From NCBI GenBank assembly GCA_965232265.1, contig CBDDPH010000002.1, positions 434,001 through 498,000 of the forward strand: a DNA stretch of 64,000 nucleotides. The letters run 5' to 3'. Of the stretch, positions 1-7,715 are shown piece by piece. The DNA is from VXRD01 sp965232265. GTDB lineage: Bacteria; Latescibacterota; UBA2968. The notes beneath the pieces were generated by a model, which saw only the letters and a program-made list of their open reading frames with translations, was not told the DNA's origin and searched no databases. Within the stretch, counting starts at the first letter, position 1, and every line of letters starts with the position of its first letter. Both the position numbers and the translations under genes were made by a program.

Positions 1-206
1 TTTTGCTCAATGTTCTGGCGATTGTTTTGATCGGGGTCAATCTGATGCTGGGGAGCAATTATATGTTCCTCTGCCAGCCGCCTGATACAAAATCGCCTTT
101 TTTCTTTGCGCCGTGGCCGTGGTATCTCTTGTTCATCGATGGCGTGGCTCTGGTGTTATTTTATGTGCTGTCTCTTCCGTTCGCAAGGAGAGAGTTATAC
201 GCTTAA
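1..206 (+). CDS. YwaF/TIGR02206-like integral membrane protein, C-terminal fragment
   Basis: The reading frame is open at the left edge of the window, so only the last 68 or so residues are present. They contain two hydrophobic segments separated by an aromatic patch (NYMFLCQPP, then FFFAPWPWYLLF) that resembles the end of the YwaF/TIGR02206 membrane family, where an N-Y-M-x-L-x-x-P stretch precedes a final helix. The function of that family is unknown. The gene ends in TAA at 204-206. About 180 bases follow before the next gene. The assignment rests on a short stretch and is moderate. Confidence 0.55.
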   Translation, partial: LLNVLAIVLIGVNLMLGSNYMFLCQPPDTKSPFFFAPWPWYLLFIDGVALVLFYVLSLPFARRELYA

Positions 207-277
207 GGCGATGTTGCCGTTGGTGGTCATGCGAGTCATATCCCACTGGCAGAGAACGATTTATATCGATCTTAAAA

Positions 278-344
278 TTTTGTCCACAATTTGGTTGACA
301 AAAATTTTTCCAATATTATTTTGTCCACAGTTTTGTTGACGACG
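278..344. promoter_or_regulatory. Paired operator-like repeats upstream of the STAND ATPase
   Basis: Two near-identical copies of a TTTTGTCCACA...GTTGAC motif begin at 278 and 319, 41 bases apart, about four helical turns. The first copy is an exact inverted repeat: TTTTGTC (278-284) and GACAAAA (297-303) with a 12-base spacer. The second (319-340) keeps the left arm and GTTGAC. The region is AT-rich and lies 40-100 bases before the ATG at 384. The geometry fits a dimeric repressor binding cooperatively at two sites. No regulator gene is visible beside it. Confidence 0.5.
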
Positions 345-383
345 ATTTTTTGAAAGGAAGAATGAATCTCCGGGGGATGTGTA

Positions 384-2843
384 ATGAACAATTCTGATCG
401 GCCTATCCGCAAGTTCAATCCGGGGACGTTTCAGTCCGACGAGGAGGTGATTGAGCAGTTTACGGTGAGAAAACACGAACTCAATACGGTGCTTGGAGTA
501 CTGCGCGGGAATATCGGTTCACTGTCGTGTCAACACGTTCTGGTGGTCGCGCCTCGGGGTCGGGGAAAGACGATGTTGCTCGCGCGCGTCTCGGCGGAGT
601 TGAATGCTGATGAGGAACTCTCTATGTGTTTTTTATCAGTTCGATTTATGGAAGAAAATCACGAGATATTTGATCTCGCGGATTTTTGGCTCGAGACTTT
701 GTTTTATCTCGCGCGGGAGAGCGTCAGGCAGGATCCTAAGCTCGCACAGGAACTGCGAGAGGCACACGCCGATCTGACTGCTCGCTGGGACGAGGATGCG
801 CTCGCGGATCGCGCCCGTGACACTGTTTTGGATGCGGCGGAACGATTGGGTAAAAAACTCGTTCTTATGGTGGAAAATTTGCAGGCACTCTGCGGAGGTT
901 TGGATGACGATTTTGGCTGGCAACTGCGCGGCGCGTTGGAGTCAGAGCCTCGGATCGTGTTGCTCGCTACTGCGACGAGTCGCTTTGAGGGGTTGGAAAA
1001 TGCGGCAGAGCCGTTCTTCGAGTTGTTCCGAATTGTCGATCTGGAATCGCTGAGTACTGAGGACTGCTGCCGTCTGTGGGAGGTGGTCAGCGGCGATGCG
1101 GTGACTGAGCACGAGATCAGGCCGCTCGAGATCCTGACAGGTGGCAACCCCCGCCTTCTCATTATGGTCGCTGAGTTCGCGCAACACCGGTCATTGCGCC
1201 AGTTGATGGAGGAACTGGTGACACTGATTGACAAGCATACCGAGTATTTTCGCGGTTATCTGGAGGCTTTGCCCAAGAGCGAACGCCGCGTGTATCTCGC
1301 GTTGATTGATTTTTGGCGACCGTCGAGTACGAGCGAGATCGCGGCACGGGCGCGTATGGGGGTTCGGACCGTATCAACGATGCTCGGTCGGCTTGTGAAC
1401 CGGGGTGCAGTCGTCGTGGAGGGGTCCAGCAGGAAGCGATTGTACGCCGCAGGAGAACCTCTTTATAGCATCTATTACAAGCTGCGACGCGAGCGCGACG
1501 AGGCGACAGTTATGAGAAGGCTGATCCATTTCATGATGGCGTTCTACGGGATAGGCGAGTTGTGCCAGATGTCCGGTCGGCCGAGTTTGGAGGCGGCAGA
1601 GTCAAAGGTTATTCGCGAGGGGATTGAGCGTGCGCTCGTCGAACCACCGGACGTTGAGGACAGTTTTTTGCGCGTGGCATGGTCGGCTGTCGAATATATA
1701 TCGGATAAAGCGACGGCAAATGCGCCATTCACGGCGGAACTGCGTTTAAAAGAGGAGGTCCAATCGGCGCTCGATGAGAGAGAATTTGAAAGGGTTGTGG
1801 AGATTGGTGACCGTTTTATCGCTTCTGGAGGCGTGGATGCATCTCTCATGTCGGAGTCTCTCGTCGCCTACATATTGCATACAAGGGCGATTGCTTATGA
1901 AAAATTGGAGGATTTCCAAGGAGTGGTCGCGGTTTGCGATGAGATGGTTGAGCGTTTCGACGACGCATCCGACCATACTCTTCTGGCGCGGATGGCCCGC
2001 GTATTGATCCACGGGGCAAGAGCGCGATATGAACTTGGGGAGTTGGCGTTGACGGTGTCTGCGTATGATGAGGTGATTGAGCGTTTTGGGACCAGCGATG
2101 CGCCCGATTTCCAGTTCCCGGTCGCTCTGGCGCTGTTAAAAAAGGGAGATTTGCAAGTTCAACAGAGAGAGTTGGGGCTGGCGGTGTCTGCTTATGAAGA
2201 GGTGATTACTCGCTTTGGTACCAGTGATGCACCGGGGATTCAACTTTTGATCGCCTGGGCGTTGTCCCAAAAGGGAGATTTGCAAGTTCAACAGGGAGAG
2301 TTGGCACTGGCAGTATCTGCTTATGAAGAATTGATCGTGCGTTTTGGGGTCAGTGATGTGCCAGCAATCCAGGTTCTGGCCGCCTGGGCGTTGTCCCAAA
2401 AGGGGGTGATACAAATCGAGGTAGGACGTGTGGAAGAAGCTCTGCTGATAAGTGAAGAGCTTGAAGGAAGACTCGGTGCTTTGACTCTCAATGAGAAGGT
2501 GATGTTTACATGGCGAGTGAGATATGTGCAGGCTTTGGCTCTACAGCTTAAGAAAAGGCAACAGTTTGCCATGGATATGTTTCGGTCGGCGTATGCTGTG
2601 TTCGTGCCAAACGACGAGACGATGATGTACGAGATGCTACAACTCGTGCCCGCTTTGATCGCAAACGGTGCCTCAGAGCACGATCTTGTCGATATCCTCC
2701 TGTCCAGGGAGAAATCCGATGCGCTGGAACCCCTTATTATTGCTTTGCGACAGCGTACCGGCGAGGTGGTTCGCGCGCCTGTGCAGGTTCTTGAGGTGGC
2801 GCGGGATATCAATAAGCGCATTGAGATGGGAAGCGTGAAGTGA
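384..2843 (+). CDS. STAND/AAA-type ATPase with winged helix and TPR-like repeats
   Basis: An 819-residue protein. The N-terminal P-loop module has Walker A APRGRGKT (56-63), a Walker B-like strand LVLMVEN (159-165), a sensor-like strand LLATATSR (193-200) and the GGNPR motif (253-257) typical of ORC/STAND ATPases. A winged-helix segment follows (about 300-365, with SEIAARARMGVRTVSTMLGRL reading as a MarR-like helix-turn-helix). The C-terminal half is helical and holds about three 43-residue TPR-like repeats (about 545-672). There is no signal peptide or membrane helix, so it is probably cytosolic. STAND proteins act as ligand-gated switches in regulation, stress or phage defence; the input here is unknown. 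It stands alone with its own upstream region. Confidence 0.75.
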   Translation: MNNSDRPIRKFNPGTFQSDEEVIEQFTVRKHELNTVLGVLRGNIGSLSCQHVLVVAPRGRGKTMLLARVSAELNADEELSMCFLSVRFMEENHEIFDLADFWLETLFYLARESVRQDPKLAQELREAHADLTARWDEDALADRARDTVLDAAERLGKKLVLMVENLQALCGGLDDDFGWQLRGALESEPRIVLLATATSRFEGLENAAEPFFELFRIVDLESLSTEDCCRLWEVVSGDAVTEHEIRPLEILTGGNPRLLIMVAEFAQHRSLRQLMEELVTLIDKHTEYFRGYLEALPKSERRVYLALIDFWRPSSTSEIAARARMGVRTVSTMLGRLVNRGAVVVEGSSRKRLYAAGEPLYSIYYKLRRERDEATVMRRLIHFMMAFYGIGELCQMSGRPSLEAAESKVIREGIERALVEPPDVEDSFLRVAWSAVEYISDKATANAPFTAELRLKEEVQSALDEREFERVVEIGDRFIASGGVDASLMSESLVAYILHTRAIAYEKLEDFQGVVAVCDEMVERFDDASDHTLLARMARVLIHGARARYELGELALTVSAYDEVIERFGTSDAPDFQFPVALALLKKGDLQVQQRELGLAVSAYEEVITRFGTSDAPGIQLLIAWALSQKGDLQVQQGELALAVSAYEELIVRFGVSDVPAIQVLAAWALSQKGVIQIEVGRVEEALLISEELEGRLGALTLNEKVMFTWRVRYVQALALQLKKRQQFAMDMFRSAYAVFVPNDETMMYEMLQLVPALIANGASEHDLVDILLSREKSDALEPLIIALRQRTGEVVRAPVQVLEVARDINKRIEMGSVK
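2142..2399 (+). repeat. Two in-frame 129-bp tandem repeats inside the ATPase gene
   Basis: Units at 2142-2270 and 2271-2399 have the same length (43 codons) and share long identical DNA stretches, for example GGGAGATTTGCAAGTTCAAC at the start of both. Each encodes KGDLQVQQ..ELxLAVSAYEE.I.RFG.SD.P.IQ....AWALSQ. A more diverged unit precedes them at about 2013-2141. This is the 43-residue class of TPR-like repeat. The nucleotide identity points to recent duplication. Confidence 0.8.
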
Positions 2844-2911
2844 GAGGGTCTCACACGAAGACACAAAGATACAAGACGTGAGGAACAGGTAACACGTTAA
2901 AGGCAATCGCC

Positions 2912-2936
2912 ATCGCGGCATGCTTAAAGCCGCGAT
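2912..2936. repeat. Palindromic element, ATCGCGGC core, copy 1
   Basis: ATCGCGGC (2912-2919) and GCCGCGAT (2929-2936) form a perfect 8-bp stem around the 9-base loop ATGCTTAAA. The same core with similar flanks recurs at 9256, 43429 and 46932. It lies between the convergent ends of the ATPase gene and pyrK. It has no clear T-tract, so it is called a repeat rather than a terminator. Confidence 0.75.
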
Positions 2937-2968
2937 CCCGAAGGTTTTGATCTGGCTACTGACCGCTT

Positions 2969-3769
2969 TTACCACACAATTTCGTGTGCGTTGACGACGG
3001 GTCCTTCGAGGCAGACGCAGCGATAGCGGCGGTCTTCGGTGGGATAGGTTTTGTATTCGACCACGCATCCGACACAGGCACCGAAACCGCAGGCCATGTG
3101 GTTTTCGAGAGAGGCATAGCAGGGGGTGTCTAATTCGGCGGCGATGTGGGCGACGCGGGCCATCATGGGATGGGGACCGCAGGTGAGGATGGTGGTGTGG
3201 TTTGGAAGGGTGTGTTCGGCAATGAGTTCTGTGACAAATCCTCGGTGTCCCACGCTGCCGTCATCGGTGGCGATGTGGAGGGGTAGGCCGGCGGGTAAGA
3301 GCGCGGACATGTCGGGCAGGCGTGCGGCATTTGCTGCGCCCATGAGGTAGATCATATCGGGACGGCGGTCGGAGTGTTCCCACGCTAAAAATGCGAGGGG
3401 AACGAGGCCGACGCCACCGGCGACGAGGAGGATGCGTTTGGTTTTTGGGGGGGCAAAAGGGTTGCCCAGTGGTCCGCTGACGTCAAATTGGTCGCCGCAG
3501 TGGGCAGCAGATAGACGCTCGGTGCCGGGGCCGATGACGTCGTAGATGAGGTTGAGCCAGCCGGCTTTGCGATCTGCGCGCAATACGCTGAAGGGGCGGC
3601 GGAGATATGGCGATAGACCAGGATCAGTCAGGATTTGCAGGAATTGCGCCGGGCGCGAGGCGGCTGCGAGCCTGGGCGCGTGCAGGCGCATGAGATATAC
3701 GCCCTGTGCGATGGGATCATTTTTTTTGACGATGGCAGGTTCGGAGATGAAGTTTGGGATTTCGGGCAT
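2969..3769 (-). CDS. pyrK: Dihydroorotate dehydrogenase electron transfer subunit
   Basis: 266 residues, close to the usual 250-265 of PyrK. It has a ferredoxin-reductase-like layout: an FAD-binding beta-barrel with RRPFSV, then an NAD-binding half beginning LLVAGGVGLVPL, and a C-terminal [2Fe-2S] motif in which the cysteines of ACGFGACVGC are followed by RYRCVC. PyrK passes electrons from PyrD (class 1B) to NAD in pyrimidine synthesis. No pyrD lies in the window. It is the last gene of an operon that also holds carB, starting 6 bases after the TPR/TonB gene. The shared pyrimidine pathway supports the call. Confidence 0.93.
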   Translation of the reverse strand: MPEIPNFISEPAIVKKNDPIAQGVYLMRLHAPRLAAASRPAQFLQILTDPGLSPYLRRPFSVLRADRKAGWLNLIYDVIGPGTERLSAAHCGDQFDVSGPLGNPFAPPKTKRILLVAGGVGLVPLAFLAWEHSDRRPDMIYLMGAANAARLPDMSALLPAGLPLHIATDDGSVGHRGFVTELIAEHTLPNHTTILTCGPHPMMARVAHIAAELDTPCYASLENHMACGFGACVGCVVEYKTYPTEDRRYRCVCLEGPVVNAHEIVW

Positions 3770-3775
3770 TGTTGC

Positions 3776-5896
3776 TTACTCTGGTGGTTCAAAGTAGATG
3801 GATATGTCTATCCACATGTCGCGCGGCGTGTCTTCGTGTATGCCGGGTTCAAAGGTGTATTGTTTTACGGCTTCTACTGCGGCACTGTGAAATAGTTCAG
3901 GTCCCGAGGTGACATCGACTTCGCCCACGTTGCCGTTTTTTAAGATCAGCACACGCAGGATGACTGTGGTGGGTTTGCCTTCGGCTCTGGCTTCTTCGGG
4001 GTATTCGGGTTCGATTTCTTCTATGACCTGAGGTTCTTCATCGGCATCTACGGCTTCCATAGTACCGCCTCCGATAATGACATCGGGTTTGAAGGCGGGT
4101 TTTGGGGAGGGTGTTTTTTGCGTTCTGAGCTTTGATATATCAGGCGGGGTAGCCGTTGTATCCGGGGGTGCATCTGCTGGATCAGACCGCGTTGTGTCGG
4201 ACTGGGAGTCCGAAGGTTGCGTTTGGGTGGAATCTGCTGGCTCGGGCGGGGGTTCGAGAAATTTGCCCTCGAGTTTGTCGGTTGCAATTTTGCCGTATTG
4301 TGTGAGGGGGTATCGCGCCTGCACTTGTTCGTAAACGGTTTTTGCCTGCTCGCGTTGGTCCATGTCATTTTCGTAGGTCCAGGCGAGGGCAAAAAGTGCC
4401 TTTGGGGCAAAGAGGCTGTTGGGATATTCGTCGGCTATTTGTCGGTAGATGGGTACGATGTCCCGTGCGGGCGTGCCTTCTGCGATGAGGTTTTCAGCTT
4501 GCAGAAATCGCGTTTCTGCCAGGGTATCATCGGCGTGTTTTTGATTGAGGCGCGTGCGGGCTTCAACGGCATAAGGCGTGTTGGGATGTTGGTCGAGGAG
4601 CAGTTGGAAGTGTTCGCGTGCTGCGGTTTCGTTTTTCAGGCTGTCGGCATAAATAAGTCCAATGGTATAACGCACTTTGGGTGCCAGGTCAGTCGTGTCG
4701 ATCAGGCTCAATACGCGCTGATAAATACTCAGGGCCGAGTCGGGTTCGCCCAGATTAAAGAGGTATAGTTCGGCGAGATCAAAGAGCGGTCCCAATGCTT
4801 TTTGCGGGTCTTCGACTTTTTCGGCTTGTTTGGTATAGCGTTCGAGTGCTACGAGATCTTTTTGCCGTTGTAAAGCCAGTTTGCCCTCGTCCGAGCTTCG
4901 GTCTTCGCGGACGGCTTTTTCGAATAGTTCTTTGGCTTTTTCCAGGTTTCTACGCGATTTTTGTTCGATGAGGCCCAGACGATAAAAAGCTTCTGCGCTG
5001 TATTCGCCGCGGGGATATTTTTTTCCGACGTCGCTATAGATTTCTTCCGCAATTTCAGTCTGATCTTTTAGCTGGTATATACGCGCCTGTTTGAGTCGGA
5101 TTTCGGCTTCGTATATGCGAAGCCGTTTGATTTTTAATATTTTTTGGTATGTGTCCAGTGCCCCGTCGTATTTTTGCTGGCGCTCGAGGGTTTCGCCAAT
5201 TTTGACGCGGGTTTCAAAATTTGTCCTGGTATCGGGTTTTGATTTTAGCACGTTTTCGTAGGCTTCAAGTGCTTCGTCGTATCGGTTCAATTCGAGGAGG
5301 TTGTTGCCCACGCCTTGCCAGGCGCGTGCGCGCAATTTGTGCTTTTTGTCGAGTGTTTCGAGCAGTGTTTTATAGGATGTAATCGCGTCTTCTCTGTTGC
5401 CCTGTGAGGCTTCCATTTCCGCGAGTGCCAGATTTGCGAGGCCGTACAACTCGGGGTCGGTTTTTTTGTCGAAGAGAGAAAATGTGGTCCGCGCTTCATT
5501 GGAGCGCTTCATTGCCCAGAGCGTGCGGCCCTGATAGTAGCGCGTTTCGGGGATTAGTTCGCTTTCTGGGAAGAGTTTTTGCAGTTCTTGAAATTTGGTG
5601 AGTGCTTCGGTGTAATCTTCGCGCCAATAAGACGCTTTGCCGATGAGTAGCAAGCTGTCGTCGAACCATTTGCTGTCGGGAAAGTATTTGAGCACGATGG
5701 ACGCTTTGAGTATGGCCCGCTGGTAGAGCGCGTTATAGGTCGCAGGTGTTATTCGGCTGCCGGGAGCTTCGGATTCGACGCGTTTTTGCTCGGCAATATT
5801 GTACTGTTGTTTGGCGTTGTAAAAGGTGTTGTAATACACGCTTTTGCAAGCCAGACAGAGGATGCAGAGGGATGTGATGTATATTAGACGAGACAT
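3776..5896 (-). CDS. TPR-repeat lipoprotein with C-terminal TonB domain
   Basis: 706 residues. The N-terminus is a short hydrophobic segment ending in a lipobox-like LCLAC (Cys17; the -3 position is Cys, which is atypical). Residues of about 40-540 are tandem TPR/YbgF-like repeats (for example YxxALxxFQELQKLFPESELIPETRYYQG). An acidic, Ser/Thr/Pro-rich linker follows (about 545-620). The last 80 residues (PEYPEEARAEGKPTTVILRV to FEPG) match the TonB C-terminal domain. TonB proteins are normally anchored by an inner-membrane helix; a lipid-anchored TPR version suggests a cell-envelope scaffold. It begins 5 bases after the carB C-terminal half. Its role beside pyrimidine genes is unknown. Confidence 0.8.
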   Translation of the reverse strand: MSRLIYITSLCILCLACKSVYYNTFYNAKQQYNIAEQKRVESEAPGSRITPATYNALYQRAILKASIVLKYFPDSKWFDDSLLLIGKASYWREDYTEALTKFQELQKLFPESELIPETRYYQGRTLWAMKRSNEARTTFSLFDKKTDPELYGLANLALAEMEASQGNREDAITSYKTLLETLDKKHKLRARAWQGVGNNLLELNRYDEALEAYENVLKSKPDTRTNFETRVKIGETLERQQKYDGALDTYQKILKIKRLRIYEAEIRLKQARIYQLKDQTEIAEEIYSDVGKKYPRGEYSAEAFYRLGLIEQKSRRNLEKAKELFEKAVREDRSSDEGKLALQRQKDLVALERYTKQAEKVEDPQKALGPLFDLAELYLFNLGEPDSALSIYQRVLSLIDTTDLAPKVRYTIGLIYADSLKNETAAREHFQLLLDQHPNTPYAVEARTRLNQKHADDTLAETRFLQAENLIAEGTPARDIVPIYRQIADEYPNSLFAPKALFALAWTYENDMDQREQAKTVYEQVQARYPLTQYGKIATDKLEGKFLEPPPEPADSTQTQPSDSQSDTTRSDPADAPPDTTATPPDISKLRTQKTPSPKPAFKPDVIIGGGTMEAVDADEEPQVIEEIEPEYPEEARAEGKPTTVILRVLILKNGNVGEVDVTSGPELFHSAAVEAVKQYTFEPGIHEDTPRDMWIDISIYFEPPE

Positions 5897-5901
5897 GGGA
5901 T

Positions 5902-7713
5902 TTAAGAAGTGTGAAAGTCCTGGAGTGAGCGAATGCGAATTGTGCTGTTGTTTTTGAGCGATTGGATGCCGGCAACAGCGGCGGCGGCTCCCGATAAGGT
6001 GGTTGTGTAGGGCAGGCCGTATTGTATGGCTGCTTTGCGAATTTCGGGGTCGGCGGCCTGGGATTGCTCTCCTGCAGGGGTGTTGATCATGAGAGAGATT
6101 TCGCCGTTTTTGATGGCGTCGAGGATGTTTGGGCGTCCTTCCTGGATTTTGAAGATCCGATTACAGGCTATGTTGTGGCTTTTGAGAAAGGCGCAGGTTC
6201 CCCCTGTGGCAATGAGGCGAAAGTTCATGTCGGATAGTTGTTGGGCAATGGGTACAAGTCCTTCTTTGTCGCGGTCGTTGACGCTTAAAAATACGGTTCC
6301 CTCCTGGGGCAAGCGCACGCCTGCGCCGAGTTGCGCTTTTTGGAAGCTGAGGCCAAAGTCGGTGTCTATGCCCATGACTTCGCCGGTGGATTTCATTTCG
6401 GGACCGAGGACGGTGTCAACGCCGGGAAATTTGTTGAAGGGCAAGACGGCTTCTTTGACGGCAATGTGGCTGATGGGTACTTCCCGGGTAAAGCCCTGTT
6501 CTGCAAGTGTGCGCCCGACCATTGCGCGGGCAGCGACTTTGGCCAGGGGCACGCCAATGGCTTTGCTGACAAAGGGTACGGTGCGCGATGCTCTGGGGTT
6601 GACTTCGATAATAAATACGTCTTCGCCTTGAATGGCAAACTGAATGTTCATGAGGCCCACCACGTTGAGTGCTCTGGCCAGGGCGCGCGTGTGGCTTCGC
6701 AGTTCATTGAGGTTGGTGTCGGAGATTTTATAAGGGGGTAAGACGCAGGCGCTGTCGCCAGAGTGTACGCCCGCGCTTTCGATGTGTTGCATGATGCCGC
6801 CGATGACGACTGCTGTTGGATCTGCTACGGCATCGACGTCAAATTCGTGTGCGTCTTCTAAAAATCGGTCGATGAGGATGGGGCGTTCAGGAGAGGCTTC
6901 TATGGCATTGTGCATATAGGCGATGAGGGCTTCGCGGTCATATACGATTGCCATTGCGCGGCCCCCGAGTACATAAGAGGGGCGCACGAGAACTGGATAT
7001 CCGATTTGTTCGGCTATGGCGATTGCTTCGTCGGTGCTTATTGCGGTGCCGTTTTCGGGTTGTCGTATGCCCAGTTCTTTGATGAGTGCGCCAAAGCGCT
7101 TGCGGTCTTCGGCCAGGTCAATGGCGTCGGGCGATGTGCCGGCGATGTTGAGGCCCCCGCGTTCGAGGTCGCGCGCGAGGTTGAGCGGTGTTTGTCCGCC
7201 GAATTGAACAATGACGCCGTCGGGTTGTTCAACATCGGCGATGCTGAGTACGTCTTCGGCAGTGAGCGGTTCAAAGTAGAGTTTGTCGGATGTGTCGTAG
7301 TCGGTGGAGACGGTTTCGGGGTTGGAGTTGACCATGATGGTCTCAAATCCGTCTTCTTTGAGGGCATAGGAGGCGTGGCAACAACAATAGTCGAATTCGA
7401 TGCCCTGTCCAATGCGATTGGGTCCGCCGCCCAGGATCATGATTTTTTGGCGATCGGATCGGATGGCTTCGTTATCTGTTTCATAGGTCGAATAGTGATA
7501 CGGCGTATAGGCTTCAAATTCGGCGGCGCAGGTATCTACGGTTTTGAATACGGGCGCGATGCCGAGTTCTTTTCGCAAGGCGCGAACAGCCCATTCGTCA
7601 CTTTGCCACAGGTGTGCCAGTTGGCGGTCGGAGAAGCCATGTTGTTTGGCTTTGAGCAGGTCTGCGCGCGTGATGCGCGATTTTAAGTCGTTGAGTGTGT
7701 GCTGTTTTGTCAT
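5902..7713 (-). CDS. carB2: Carbamoyl-phosphate synthase large subunit, C-terminal half
   Basis: 603 residues matching the second half of CarB: the end of the oligomerisation domain (SDRQLAHLWQ...VFKTVDTCAAEF), the second ATP-grasp domain that phosphorylates carbamate (MILGGGPNRIGQGIEFDYCC, then VRPSYVLGGRAMAIVYD and IEVNPRASRTVPFVSKA), and the C-terminal MGS-like allosteric domain (LIATGGTCAFLKSHNI, then LMINTP). The ATG lies 2 bases after the stop of the N-terminal half. Together the halves make 1085 residues, the normal CarB length, with no domain missing. Confidence 0.93.
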   Translation of the reverse strand: MTKQHTLNDLKSRITRADLLKAKQHGFSDRQLAHLWQSDEWAVRALRKELGIAPVFKTVDTCAAEFEAYTPYHYSTYETDNEAIRSDRQKIMILGGGPNRIGQGIEFDYCCCHASYALKEDGFETIMVNSNPETVSTDYDTSDKLYFEPLTAEDVLSIADVEQPDGVIVQFGGQTPLNLARDLERGGLNIAGTSPDAIDLAEDRKRFGALIKELGIRQPENGTAISTDEAIAIAEQIGYPVLVRPSYVLGGRAMAIVYDREALIAYMHNAIEASPERPILIDRFLEDAHEFDVDAVADPTAVVIGGIMQHIESAGVHSGDSACVLPPYKISDTNLNELRSHTRALARALNVVGLMNIQFAIQGEDVFIIEVNPRASRTVPFVSKAIGVPLAKVAARAMVGRTLAEQGFTREVPISHIAVKEAVLPFNKFPGVDTVLGPEMKSTGEVMGIDTDFGLSFQKAQLGAGVRLPQEGTVFLSVNDRDKEGLVPIAQQLSDMNFRLIATGGTCAFLKSHNIACNRIFKIQEGRPNILDAIKNGEISLMINTPAGEQSQAADPEIRKAAIQYGLPYTTTLSGAAAAVAGIQSLKNNSTIRIRSLQDFHTS

Positions 7714-7715
7714 GG

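Noticed and set aside
2843..2968. Possible terminator after the STAND ATPase
   Set aside because: The only strong stem is the ATCGCGGC repeat, without a T-tract on either strand.
6910..7686. 258-residue open frame antisense to carB
   Set aside because: It mirrors a conserved gene in a complementary frame and has no family features.
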